Source of the DNA: an uncultured Porphyromonadaceae bacterium
GTDB lineage: Bacteria; Bacteroidota; Bacteroidia; Bacteroidales; Muribaculaceae
DNA length: 18,777 bases
Assembly: GCA_900549445.1 (NCBI GenBank)
Contig: UROS01000028.1
Location: 1 to 18,777 of the forward strand
Reading direction: 5' to 3'
The position numbers and the translations under genes are program-made. Below the pieces are notes generated by a model that saw nothing but the letters and a program-made list of their open reading frames with translations, searched no databases and was not told the DNA's origin. Positions 1 through 7,225 of this stretch are shown here, piece by piece (positions within the stretch are counted from its first letter, which is position 1; each line of letters opens with the position of its first letter).

Positions 1-340
1 TGTGGAGCCGGCGGTTTTCTTCTTTCGCGGCCTGACGCTCCTGGCGGCGTTTTGCGGCTGCGGCGCGGGCCTGTTCGGAGCGGCGGATGGATTTGTCGAT
101 CTCTCCGTAAATTTCTCTGAGAAAGGCGTTGGCGGTTTCGTAGCCGCTTCTGACTATACGTTTGCCGTGTTCGAAGTAGTACATCAGGGCGGTCATGATG
201 TTGGCGTAATGTTCATAGAGGTATGGCTTCTCCTGCAGCCGGGCCACGACGAGGCCTACGTAGAGATGGAATGCCTGGTGGGAAATTTTGCAAGGCGCGG
301 TCCTGGCCTTGGCTTCCTGGTAAATTGTGGGTTCTTTCAT
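1..340 (-). CDS. Unrecognised small protein, helical with basic C-terminal segment (3' end cut by window edge)
   Basis: I do not recognise this protein. The minus-strand reading frame starts at an ATG (bases 338-340) and stays open for 113 codons to base 1 without a stop, so the C-terminus lies outside the window. It starts MKEPTIYQEAKARTAPCKIS. There is no signal peptide or clear membrane helix. The middle (about residues 24-80) is rich in Tyr, Leu, Val and Ala and looks helical. Residues from about 85 onward are dense in Arg, Lys, Ala, Gln and Glu (for example RRQERQAAKEENRR) and probably form a long charged helix or coiled coil. A TATCTTTG -7 box lies about 20 bases upstream of the ATG, which supports this start and shows the gene is likely expressed. 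It shares its promoter block with the hydrolase at 3415-4215. The plus-strand frame over the same bases is a shadow. Function is unknown. Confidence 0.7.
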   Translation of the reverse strand, partial: MKEPTIYQEAKARTAPCKISHQAFHLYVGLVVARLQEKPYLYEHYANIMTALMYYFEHGKRIVRSGYETANAFLREIYGEIDKSIRRSEQARAAAAKRRQERQAAKEENRRLH

Positions 341-350
341 AGTGATAATG

Positions 351-438
351 GTTATTTTTGCGCAAAGATAATACGTGAATTGGCGGAGACCATTGCGATA
401 ATGTCGCTTTCTTCAAATCGGGGCGAAAAATTTTTTAG
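351..438 (-). repeat. Duplicated promoter block, copy A (drives the left-edge gene)
   Basis: Read on the minus strand, this segment matches the plus-strand segment 3273-3352 over almost its whole length. The match includes an uninterrupted stretch of at least 26 bases that begins GCGACATTATCGC and continues AATGGTCTCCGCC. After that stretch both copies have 11 variable bases and then TATCTTTGCG. The GCGA-CATTA-TCGC part is a small inverted repeat that would sit about 40-50 bases upstream of transcription start, where an operator or activator site is expected. Small differences lie in the outer A/T-rich part. Confidence 0.75.
362..369 (-). promoter_or_regulatory. Bacteroidota -7 box of the left-edge gene
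   Basis: On the minus strand these bases read TATCTTTG, a match to the Bacteroidota -7 consensus TAnnTTTG. The ATG at 340 lies about 20 bases downstream, giving a short leader. No good -33 TTTG is present at the usual distance: the sequence there is AATGGTC, identical in the second copy. The promoter may therefore depend on an activator (inference). Confidence 0.65.
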
Positions 439-515
439 ACAGGGGAACAGGAGAAACAGGAAAAACCTTTGGCCGGCTTATCGTCATACTGACATAACTG
501 ATTGAGTGTCAATGC

Positions 516-617
516 ACGGACGTGATTCTTCACGTCGACGGTGAATAAACATTTTTACAGAAAAAAACGAATGCTTTCACACGTGTTTTCTCGGTGGACG
601 TGAAGAATCACGTCCGT
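516..617. repeat. Pair of inverted REP-like palindromic repeats
   Basis: Two copies of a palindromic unit face each other. The right copy (597-617, with flank 593-621) contains GGACGTGAAGAATCACGTCC, an 8-base perfect stem with an AGAA loop. The left copy (516-536) is its exact reverse complement over 21 bases. Each unit can form its own hairpin, or the two can pair across a loop of about 60 bases. A diverged third copy lies at 16446-16474. No protein-coding signal explains them. The gap 341-800 otherwise holds only the two promoters annotated here and A/T-rich sequence. Confidence 0.75.
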
Positions 618-732
618 ACATTATACGCAGGCTATCAGCGCTTTAGCCAACCACTATATTCATTAAATCCACTATCCTTAGTTTTAAATGAAAGAGCAGT
701 GGTGCGGTGGGTAGCTTTTTGCCATTATTTTG

Positions 733-762
733 TTGATTTTTCGGCACAATGTCGTAACTTTG
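733..762 (+). promoter_or_regulatory. Promoter of the T9SS surface protein gene
   Basis: TAACTTTG at 755-762 matches the Bacteroidota -7 box TAnnTTTG. A TTG at 733-735 lies 19 bases upstream, the normal -33 spacing. The start codon at 801 follows after a leader of roughly 30 bases. Confidence 0.7.
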
Positions 763-800
763 TGGAAAATTCATGAAAAAGTATACCCAAACACCACATT

Positions 801-2696
801 ATGAAAATTTTTACTTCGATTTTGACAATGACTGCGGTTTTCGCGGCAACTGCGGCGGAGCCGGTGGTTCCTCCTTATCTCAACTCGTTTGAGACCGAAG
901 CGTCGGTCGACGGATTCACCTTTATCGACTCTAACAAGGATGGCGTAAAATGGCACTGGGAGAAGGGCTACGGCACCAACCAGGGCTACATACGCATCTC
1001 AGAAAACGCCGACATGGCCGCCGACGACTGGTTCATCACCCCTGCTGTCAGCCTCAGGGGGGGCGAGGAATATCAGGTGTCGTTCCTGGCATGGGCCAAA
1101 GGTTTCCCCGAGCGGCTTGAAGTGTGTGTCGGCACCGCGCCGACAGCCGCAGCCATGACAACAAAGATAGTGAGTCCTATAGAAATCGGCGCCGAATTCA
1201 CCGAGCAGGAACCGAAAACCGTGTCGGGCACCATAACAGCCGCGGCCGACGGCGTATACTATATCGGCATCCACGGCATCTCGGACGCCGACCAGTTCAA
1301 TCTGAACCTCGACAATCTACAGATCTCCGCCGCAATGTCGGGCAATGTACCCGCAGCCGTAGCCAACCTCTCAGTAACGGTTCCCGCCTACGGATCGCAC
1401 AAGGCCGACATCTCCTTCAAAGCGCCGGACAAAACTATCGGCGGCGCCGCACTCGAATCGATCATTAAAATAGAGATTCTCCGCAGCGGCAGCGATGTTC
1501 CCGTGAAGGTATTCGAAACGGTAACTCCCGGCGAAACGCTCAAATATACCGATACCGTAATCAACCCGGGAACCTATACCTATACGGTGGTGGCCTACAA
1601 CGCCGCCGGCAAGGGAGAACTCGCAACGGCCGACGTTTTCTGCGGCGTGGAGCTGCCCGAGGAGGTGATGGGAGTATTCATCTCAGAAGGCGAGCCGGGC
1701 GAGGTAATACTCAAATGGCATCCCGTGACACTCGACATCAACAGAAAGGAGCTGCCTGAGGGAAGCGTGGCGTACAACGTCTACGGCTACGACGCCGAGG
1801 GCAAGCCTACGGTGCAGATTGTAGAGCGCGTGGCCGACACCTCCTATAAATTCACGGCCTACACGGGCGCTTCGCAGGAATTCGTGCATTACTTCGTGTG
1901 CGCCGTCACCGAGACTGGCGAGGGTATCGGCCGCGGCTCCGACGTGATTCCCGTAGGTCATCCCTACACCGATTTCAAGGCAACGTTTGCCGACGGTACC
2001 TCGAAATACAACTGGTGGCTGGGCCGCAGCAACGACTATGTGAACATAGGTTTCATGAAAGATACGGAGACCGTCAAGGCTCAGGACGGCGACAACGGTT
2101 TCGCCATCGTTTCCGGCGAACTCAGCGAGATGGCCGGCTCCTTCTATTCGGGCAAAATATCCCTCGGCACGCTCGAGAAACCCGAAATGACGTTCTACAC
2201 CTACAATTTCGAAAACGGCGACAACATCAACGAGAATCTCATCATAGTTGAGGCCCGCGCCACCAACGGCGAGTTCGAGAAGCTGATGGAAAAGACAGTG
2301 TGGGAGCTTACCGACAACAATGCCCACGGATGGATAAAGGCGACAGTCGATATGAGCGCATACGCCGGCAAGGACATCGAATTCTCGCTCGGAGCTGTGA
2401 TGAAGAACACCCCCGTGGCATTGTTCGACAACGTTTCGTTCGCCGAGAAGGGTGAATCGGGCATCGCCGCCCCCGGCGCTGACGCCGCTTCCGGCACAAT
2501 TTATGCCGCAGGCGGATCCATAATCATTGAAGGAGCCGCAGGCGAGCCTGTCAGCGTCTATTCGCTCGACGGCAGAGTCCTCTGCAGCCGCCCGACGGCC
2601 TCCGATCGCGAAATCATCTCAGCAGGTGAACTTGCCGGCCCGGGCGCCTACATCGTAAAGGCAGGCACGCAGGCAGCCAAAGTGATGGTGAGATAA
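801..2696 (+). CDS. Secreted surface protein: choice-of-anchor J-like and fibronectin type III domains, T9SS type A sorting tail
   Basis: This is a 631-residue exported protein, probably delivered to the cell surface by the type IX secretion system. Residues 1-19 (MKIFTSILTMTAVFAATAAE) form a signal peptide. Residues about 20-175 resemble the choice-of-anchor J / cleaved-adhesin sandwich (LNSFETEASVDGF, then WFITPAVSLRGGEEYQVSF). Residues about 183-280 and 285-385 look like two fibronectin type III modules (for example GTYTYTVVAYNAAGKGE). Residues about 390-560 resemble a second anchor-J-like sandwich. The last 55 or so residues (VYSLDGRVLCSR, then GPGAYIVKAGTQAAKVMVR) match a T9SS type A sorting domain, which is removed after outer-membrane passage. 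No catalytic domain is visible, so binding or adhesion is the likely role, but the ligand cannot be told. The ATG at 801 is chosen because it opens directly onto the signal peptide. It is a single-gene unit with its own promoter and terminator. Domain boundaries are approximate. Confidence 0.85.
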   Translation: MKIFTSILTMTAVFAATAAEPVVPPYLNSFETEASVDGFTFIDSNKDGVKWHWEKGYGTNQGYIRISENADMAADDWFITPAVSLRGGEEYQVSFLAWAKGFPERLEVCVGTAPTAAAMTTKIVSPIEIGAEFTEQEPKTVSGTITAAADGVYYIGIHGISDADQFNLNLDNLQISAAMSGNVPAAVANLSVTVPAYGSHKADISFKAPDKTIGGAALESIIKIEILRSGSDVPVKVFETVTPGETLKYTDTVINPGTYTYTVVAYNAAGKGELATADVFCGVELPEEVMGVFISEGEPGEVILKWHPVTLDINRKELPEGSVAYNVYGYDAEGKPTVQIVERVADTSYKFTAYTGASQEFVHYFVCAVTETGEGIGRGSDVIPVGHPYTDFKATFADGTSKYNWWLGRSNDYVNIGFMKDTETVKAQDGDNGFAIVSGELSEMAGSFYSGKISLGTLEKPEMTFYTYNFENGDNINENLIIVEARATNGEFEKLMEKTVWELTDNNAHGWIKATVDMSAYAGKDIEFSLGAVMKNTPVALFDNVSFAEKGESGIAAPGADAASGTIYAAGGSIIIEGAAGEPVSVYSLDGRVLCSRPTASDREIISAGELAGPGAYIVKAGTQAAKVMVR

Positions 2697-2726
2697 AGCG
2701 CTATAATACACTGTATAACATAACGG

Positions 2727-2775
2727 GGCTGCGTCGTAATATATTGATTTTACGACGCAGCCTCATCTTTTCATT
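2727..2775 (+). terminator. Strong hairpin terminator after the surface protein gene
   Basis: GGCTGCGTCGTAA (2727-2739) pairs perfectly with TTACGACGCAGCC (2750-2762), a 13-base stem with a 10-base loop. A T-rich stretch (TCATCTTTTCATT) follows. It starts about 30 bases after the stop codon. Confidence 0.85.
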
Positions 2776-2834
2776 ACCCGGCACGAAAAAAACGAAGACA
2801 GCAGTACAGCAGTACAGGAGAACAAAATAAGAAA

Positions 2835-3266
2835 TTTATTGCTGTCCGATAAAACTCAAATATCGCAAAAAAGCATGGCTCGAACGCTGAATTTACGGTA
2901 CTCGGGCAGGCTCCGCGGCTGCCGCCCGGAATCAAGGCGTCGCAGCTCCGCCGCTCGCCTTGATATGGGAGATGGCGGCGCTGTCCCACAGCTTCGCTGC
3001 GCTCCGCAATGGGTTACAAAAACATCGCGCCTCCGGCGCTTTTTCGCGCGAAATTTTCGCAGAGGACTTCAGGGTTCCCAATAGTGCACATCAACATTGA
3101 GAACGTTCAGAATATCAGTGTAAAAGCGCCGGAGGCGCGGGGTTTCTATAACCCACCGCGGAGCTGTGGGATCGCGCCCTTCACCCGTAAATCGGGACGA
3201 GCCGCGGAGGCTATCCGAGCCATTATTTTTAGGCCGCCTCAAAAAGTTTTATCGGACAGCAATAAA
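2835..3266. repeat. About 430-base imperfect inverted-repeat element
   Basis: The outer 22 bases are a perfect inverted repeat: 2835-2856 (starts TTTATTGCTGTCCG) and 3245-3266 (ends CGGACAGCAATAAA). Further in, the arms stay related. ATGGCTCG and CTCCGCGGCT recur in both. The inner arms 2985-3043 and 3121-3172 share CCCACAGCT, a CTCCGC...TGGGTTA block and an 18-base identity CGCGCCTCCGGCGCTTTT. About 75 unpaired bases lie in the centre. The left arm also contains a smaller hairpin (ATCAAGGCG at 2931 with CGCCTTGAT ending at 2964). Open frames crossing it are arginine- and serine-rich, without recognisable domains, and I do not call them genes. It resembles a miniature inverted-repeat element or a structured non-coding RNA region. 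The gap 2697-3414 otherwise holds the terminator, the tandem 8-mer CAGCAGTA x2 near 2808-2823, and the promoter block. Confidence 0.7.
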
Positions 3267-3272
3267 AGAATC

Positions 3273-3352
3273 CAAAAAATTTCACCCCAATTTGCAAAAA
3301 GCGACATTATCGCAATGGTCTCCGCCTGTTCCCGTTTTATCTTTGCGGAAAA
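3273..3352 (+). repeat. Duplicated promoter block, copy B (drives the hydrolase)
   Basis: This is the plus-strand counterpart of 351-438 in inverted orientation. It begins 7 bases after the right end of the inverted-repeat element. The conserved core (GCGACATTATCGC at 3301-3313, then AATGGTCTCCGCC to 3326), the 11-base spacer and the TATCTTTGCG box are all kept, and the A/T-rich flank upstream is similar too. Confidence 0.75.
3338..3345 (+). promoter_or_regulatory. Bacteroidota -7 box of the hydrolase gene
   Basis: TATCTTTG matches TAnnTTTG. It lies about 70 bases upstream of the ATG at 3415, giving a leader of roughly 60 bases. As in the other copy, no good -33 TTTG is present, and the conserved upstream core may replace it (inference). 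Confidence 0.65.
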
Positions 3353-3414
3353 ACCGGGAACATTTGACCAATCCGGCAATTCTGATTAAATTTACAACAA
3401 AAACATATTTCATC

Positions 3415-4215
3415 ATGAAAAAAGCAATGGTGCTCTTCCTGCTGGCGATTTTCGCGGCAAGCGCATTTTCCCAAAAGAATTATACCACGGAATACGACAT
3501 TCCGTATTCTGCAAAAACCGATGACTATTCCCGCTCCCGGCTGAAACTCGACATCCATCATCCTGAAGGCGAGGCAAATCTGCCTGTAATCGTGTGGTTT
3601 CACGGAGGAGGTCTGACGGGCGGCGAGAAACATATTCCGGAAGAACTCAGGGAGCAGGGCTACGTGGTCATAGCACCCAACTACCGGCTGATTCCGCGTG
3701 TGGGCGTGACCGAATGTATCGACGATGCATCGGAGGCGGTGGCATGGGCTTTCGACAATGCCGCCCGTTACGGAGGCGATCCGAAAAAAATCGTGGTCAG
3801 CGGACACTCGGCGGGAGGATTCCTCACGAGCATGGTGGGTCTCGACAGGTCGAGGCTCGCTCCTTACGGGAAGACGCCCGACTCAATAGCAGCCCTCGTG
3901 CCGTTCAGCGGACAGGTGATAACCCATTTCTCCGACCGCAAGAGCAAGGGGATAGGCGAACTGACTCCATACGTAGATTCAAATTCTCCGCTCTTCCATG
4001 TCCGCAAGGATGCCCCGCCCTACATAATAATCACGGGCGATGCGGAACTCGAGCTGTTCGGGCGCTATGAGGAGAACCTCTATATGTGGCGCATGATGAA
4101 ACTCAACGGTCACCCCGACGTGAGAATCTACAAAATCGACGGCTTCAACCACGGCGACATGTGTCATCCGGCATTCAAGATACTCATTGACGAAATGAAA
4201 CGGCTTGGCTTTTAA
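3415..4215 (+). CDS. Exported alpha/beta hydrolase, BD-FAE-like esterase
   Basis: This 266-residue serine hydrolase most resembles the BD-FAE-like group (feruloyl/acetyl xylan esterase relatives). The natural substrate is not evident. Residues 1-19 (MKKAMVLFLLAIFAASAFS) are a signal peptide, so it acts in the periplasm or outside the cell. Visible motifs are the oxyanion-hole HGGG at 63-66, the nucleophile elbow GHSAGG with Ser132, probable acid Asp209 in ITGDAELE, and His246 in FNHGDM, so the triad is complete. The frame is open from 3166, but the ATG at 3415 is preferred because it begins the signal peptide and lies downstream of the -7 box; the upstream part is repeat DNA. There is no lipobox. 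It is flanked by repeats on the left and a separate promoter on the right, so it appears to be transcribed alone. No glycoside hydrolase or SusC/SusD pair lies in the window to suggest a polysaccharide target. Confidence 0.88.
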   Translation: MKKAMVLFLLAIFAASAFSQKNYTTEYDIPYSAKTDDYSRSRLKLDIHHPEGEANLPVIVWFHGGGLTGGEKHIPEELREQGYVVIAPNYRLIPRVGVTECIDDASEAVAWAFDNAARYGGDPKKIVVSGHSAGGFLTSMVGLDRSRLAPYGKTPDSIAALVPFSGQVITHFSDRKSKGIGELTPYVDSNSPLFHVRKDAPPYIIITGDAELELFGRYEENLYMWRMMKLNGHPDVRIYKIDGFNHGDMCHPAFKILIDEMKRLGF

Positions 4216-4280
4216 CTACCGTTAACACAATTGTGCAATTCGGAAAGATTTGTTAAGCAATCGGCGTTTTCTTCCTCCTT

Positions 4281-4315
4281 TTTGGCGCCCTTTCGGTTTT
4301 TTTGGCATAACTTTG
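4281..4315 (+). promoter_or_regulatory. Promoter of the acyl-CoA synthetase operon
   Basis: TAACTTTG at 4308-4315 is a clean -7 box, 25 bases before the start codon. A TTTG at 4281-4284 is a possible -33 element, but the 23-base spacing is longer than usual, so that half is uncertain. Confidence 0.6.
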
Positions 4316-4340
4316 CAACTGATTAATAAGAATAGACGGA

Positions 4341-6146
4341 ATGACAAATATTCTTACAGACTTAGTGCGGCGTCAGGCGGCAAAATACGGAAGCCGCGCC
4401 GCGCTTGCGGCTCCCGCGCCCGACGGCACCTGGGCCGATATTTCGTGGACAGAGCTGGCTGCCGGCGTGGATTCTGCGGCGAAAGCACTTCAGCTCCTCG
4501 GCGTGAAGGAAGCCGACAATATCGCCACTTTCTCCGCCAACCGCCCCGAGAACCTCATCACCGACATGGCGGCGTTTCTGAACCGCGCGGTGTCGATTTC
4601 AATCTACGCCACCTCGAGCCTGGAGCAGGTGATATACATAGTCAACGATTCGAAAGCAGAAATTCTTTTCGCCGGAAACTATACGCAGTACCGCATAGCG
4701 CGCGAGGCGCAGGCCGTGTGCCCGTCTCTGCGCCATATAGTTGTAATCAAGCCGATAGAGCTCGACAAGGATGACACGACGTCGATATTGTGGTCAGACT
4801 TCATAAGCCGCGGGGAATCGGCGCCCGCAGAGTGCCGCGCCGAGGTGGAGAAACGCACCCGCGAGGCACGCCCCGACGACATAGCAACGCTCGTCTACAC
4901 CTCCGGCACAACCGGGGAGCCGAAAGGAGCAGTGCTGACCCACAGCAACTTCAATGCCTGCATGCAGGCCCACGTGGAGCGCTTCCCGTGGATTTACGAG
5001 GGAGAAACGTCGCTCGCGTTTCTGCCGCTGAGCCATATCTTCGAGAAAGGATGGAGCTATTTCTGCCTCGTGAAGGGCATCAAGAACTATATAAACCGCC
5101 ATCCGCAGGATGTGCAGAGCGCCATAGCCACGGTGTGTCCCAACTATATGTGCAGCGTTCCGCGCTTCTGGGAGAAGGTCTACACCGCCGTCCAGGAGAA
5201 AATCGCCTCGATGGGGACGTTCACGCGCTGGCTCACGCTCCACGCCGTGGGCATCGGACGCCGCCGCAACCTCGACTATAAGCGTCTGGGCAAGAAAGTG
5301 CCGGCGATGCTTGAGATGCGCTACCGCCTCTACGACCGCTACGTGTTCTCGCTGCTGCGCCGCACCATAGGCATCAACAGCGGCAAGCTCTTTCCGGTGG
5401 CGGGCGCCCCGATTTCGGCGAAAATCGTGGAGTTCTTCCATTCGTGCGGCATAAACCTCGTGGAGGGTTACGGACTGTCGGAAACCACCGCCACGGTGTG
5501 CTGCTACCCCGACGTCGGCTATGAGATCGGCACCGTGGGAGTGCCGCTCAACTCCGTGCAGGTGAAAATAGGCGAAGGCAACGAGATTCTCGTGAAGGGA
5601 CCCACCGTAATGCGCGAATATTACAACAAGCCGGAGGCCACTTCGGCGGCGTTTACCGCCGACGGATGGTTCCGCACGGGCGACGCCGGCCGCATCGACG
5701 CCACGGGAGCGCTGATCCTGACCGAGCGAATAAAGGATCTTTTCAAGACCTCCAATGGAAAATACATCGCCCCGCAGGCTATTGAAAGCCGTCTGGGCGA
5801 GGACAAATACATCGACCAGGTAGCGGTCATCGGCGACCGGCGCAAGTTTGTAAGCGCTCTCATAGTCCCCGACTTCACCGCCCTGAAAGATTTCGCCGCC
5901 CGCAACGGCATTTCCTATCACTCGCGCGAGGAGCTGACCGAGTCGCCTCAGGTGAGGGAGCTTTTCGCCAACCGCCTGGAGGAGCTGCAGAAAGGACTCG
6001 CCGGATTCGAAAAAATCAAGCGCTTCACGCTGCTGCCCCGGCCCTTCTCGATGGAAAACGGCGAGCTGACCAACACCCTCAAGGTGCGCCGCTCGGTGGT
6101 GGCCGACCATTTCGCCAAGGAAATCGAGGCAATGTATTCTTACTGA
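4341..6146 (+). CDS. Long-chain fatty acid--CoA ligase (AMP-forming)
   Basis: This 601-residue adenylate-forming enzyme activates long-chain fatty acids with ATP and CoA, by way of an acyl-adenylate, at the cytoplasmic side of the membrane. The AMP-binding P-loop TSGTTGEPKG lies near residues 187-196, the adenine-binding motif YGLSETTA near 375-383, and the RTGDAG motif near 443-448. The hinge region ERIKDLFKTSNGKYIAP is near 458-475, and a C-terminal NTLKVRR near 577-583 carries the likely catalytic lysine. Its length and its large insert between P-loop and YGLSE motif fit the FadD15-like bacterial long-chain group rather than acetyl-CoA synthetases. The next gene (asd) follows after 36 bases on the same strand, so it probably heads a four-gene transcript. 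The long antisense frame over it is a GC-driven shadow. Exact chain-length preference cannot be read from sequence. Confidence 0.92.
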   Translation: MTNILTDLVRRQAAKYGSRAALAAPAPDGTWADISWTELAAGVDSAAKALQLLGVKEADNIATFSANRPENLITDMAAFLNRAVSISIYATSSLEQVIYIVNDSKAEILFAGNYTQYRIAREAQAVCPSLRHIVVIKPIELDKDDTTSILWSDFISRGESAPAECRAEVEKRTREARPDDIATLVYTSGTTGEPKGAVLTHSNFNACMQAHVERFPWIYEGETSLAFLPLSHIFEKGWSYFCLVKGIKNYINRHPQDVQSAIATVCPNYMCSVPRFWEKVYTAVQEKIASMGTFTRWLTLHAVGIGRRRNLDYKRLGKKVPAMLEMRYRLYDRYVFSLLRRTIGINSGKLFPVAGAPISAKIVEFFHSCGINLVEGYGLSETTATVCCYPDVGYEIGTVGVPLNSVQVKIGEGNEILVKGPTVMREYYNKPEATSAAFTADGWFRTGDAGRIDATGALILTERIKDLFKTSNGKYIAPQAIESRLGEDKYIDQVAVIGDRRKFVSALIVPDFTALKDFAARNGISYHSREELTESPQVRELFANRLEELQKGLAGFEKIKRFTLLPRPFSMENGELTNTLKVRRSVVADHFAKEIEAMYSY

Positions 6147-6182
6147 TTCATTTATACCTATCATCACTCATACACAACGACT

Positions 6183-7193
6183 ATGAATGTAGCAATTGTC
6201 GGCGCCAGCGGCGCCGTAGGACAGGAATTCCTCCGCGTCCTCGACGAGCAGAACTTCCCCGTTACAAACCTCACTCTCTTCGGTTCGAAACGCAGCGCCG
6301 GAAAGAGCTACACTTTCCGCGGCAAGGAGTACACCGTAAAGGAACTCACCCATAACCCCGACGACTTCAAGGGCATCGACTTCGCCTTCACCTCGGCCGG
6401 CGCCGGAGTGTCGCGCGAATACGCCGCCGACATCACCGCCCACGGCGCGCTGATGATCGACAACTCGAGCGCCTTCCGCATGGACGCCGACGTGCCTCTG
6501 GTGGTTCCGGAGGTAAACGGCGACGACGCTTTCCGCACCCCCCGCCGCATCATCGCCAATCCCAACTGCACCACCATCATCATGGTTGTGGCTCTAAAGC
6601 CGATCAACGACATTTCTCCCATACGGCGCATCCACGTGGCCACCTATCAGGCGGCGAGCGGCGCCGGCGCCACGGCTATGGCGGAACTCGAGGGTCAGTA
6701 TGCCGAGATTCAGAGCGGAAAGAAGCCTACGGTCGACAAGTTCGCCTATCAGCTCGCCTACAATCTCATCCCCCATATCGACGTGTTTACCGACAACGGC
6801 TACACGAAAGAGGAGATGAAGATGTTTAACGAGACCAAAAAAATCATGCATGCCCCCGGGCTCGACGTGAGCGCGATGTGTGTTCGCGTGCCGGTGTTGC
6901 GCGCCCATTCCGAGGCGGTGTGGGTGGAAACCGAGAGTCCGGTGTCGCCCGAAAAGGCCCGCGAGGCGTTCGGAAAGGCCGAGGGACTCGTGGTTGTCGA
7001 CGTTCCCGCCGAGAAGAAATACCCCATGCCGCTCGACATCACCGGCAAGGATCCGGTCTACGTCGGGCGCATCCGCAAAGACCTGTCGAACCCCAACGGA
7101 CTGTCGTTCTGGCTCGTAGGCGACCAGATAAAGAAGGGTGCCGCTCTCAATGCCGTGCAGATAGCCCAGTATATCATCGCCCATAAAAAATAA
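6183..7193 (+). CDS. asd: Aspartate-semialdehyde dehydrogenase
   Basis: It reduces beta-aspartyl phosphate to aspartate-4-semialdehyde with NADPH, the branch-point step toward lysine/diaminopimelate, threonine and methionine. The 336-residue length is normal. The N-terminal GASGAVGQ (residues 7-14) is the nucleotide-binding loop. The catalytic cysteine is Cys129 in ANPNCTT. QAASGAG near 155-161 is the typical loop after it, and RAHSEAV near 240-246 supplies the conserved Arg240 and general base His242. All key residues are present. It lies 36 bases after the acyl-CoA ligase and 32 bases before mdh on the same strand, with no promoter-like TAnnTTTG in either gap, which suggests co-transcription. 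Confidence 0.96.
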   Translation: MNVAIVGASGAVGQEFLRVLDEQNFPVTNLTLFGSKRSAGKSYTFRGKEYTVKELTHNPDDFKGIDFAFTSAGAGVSREYAADITAHGALMIDNSSAFRMDADVPLVVPEVNGDDAFRTPRRIIANPNCTTIIMVVALKPINDISPIRRIHVATYQAASGAGATAMAELEGQYAEIQSGKKPTVDKFAYQLAYNLIPHIDVFTDNGYTKEEMKMFNETKKIMHAPGLDVSAMCVRVPVLRAHSEAVWVETESPVSPEKAREAFGKAEGLVVVDVPAEKKYPMPLDITGKDPVYVGRIRKDLSNPNGLSFWLVGDQIKKGAALNAVQIAQYIIAHKK

Positions 7194-7225
7194 CGGAAAT
7201 ACAATCATCAATAAACCATATCATC

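Noticed and set aside
2..505. 167-codon plus-strand open frame at the left edge
   Set aside because: It lies antisense to the better-supported minus-strand gene, which has a matching promoter and natural composition. Its sequence is Phe/Gly/Val-rich with no domain, and it runs through the promoter block.
594..776. 60-codon frame starting MDVKNHVRT
   Set aside because: The first residues are a read-through of the palindromic repeat, and the frame runs over the promoter of the surface-protein gene. There is no start-site support.
2774..3389. Several open frames in the gap (2774-2989 minus, 2839-3084 plus, 3009-3389 plus)
   Set aside because: All lie within the inverted-repeat element and promoter block. 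Their Arg/Ser-rich sequence reflects GC-rich repeats, and none has a recognisable domain or good start.
3166..3414. 83-residue N-terminal extension of the hydrolase
   Set aside because: It is made of repeat and promoter DNA. The signal peptide begins at the ATG at 3415, downstream of the -7 box.
4216..4260. Possible terminator after the hydrolase (GTTAACACAA ... TTGTTAAG)
   Set aside because: Pairing is short and imperfect with no following T-run, so I do not call it.
4794..6167. 457-codon antisense frame opposite the acyl-CoA ligase
   Set aside because: Long antisense frames are common opposite GC-rich codon-biased genes. The plus-strand gene has all family motifs, and this frame has His/Val/Glu-rich shadow composition.
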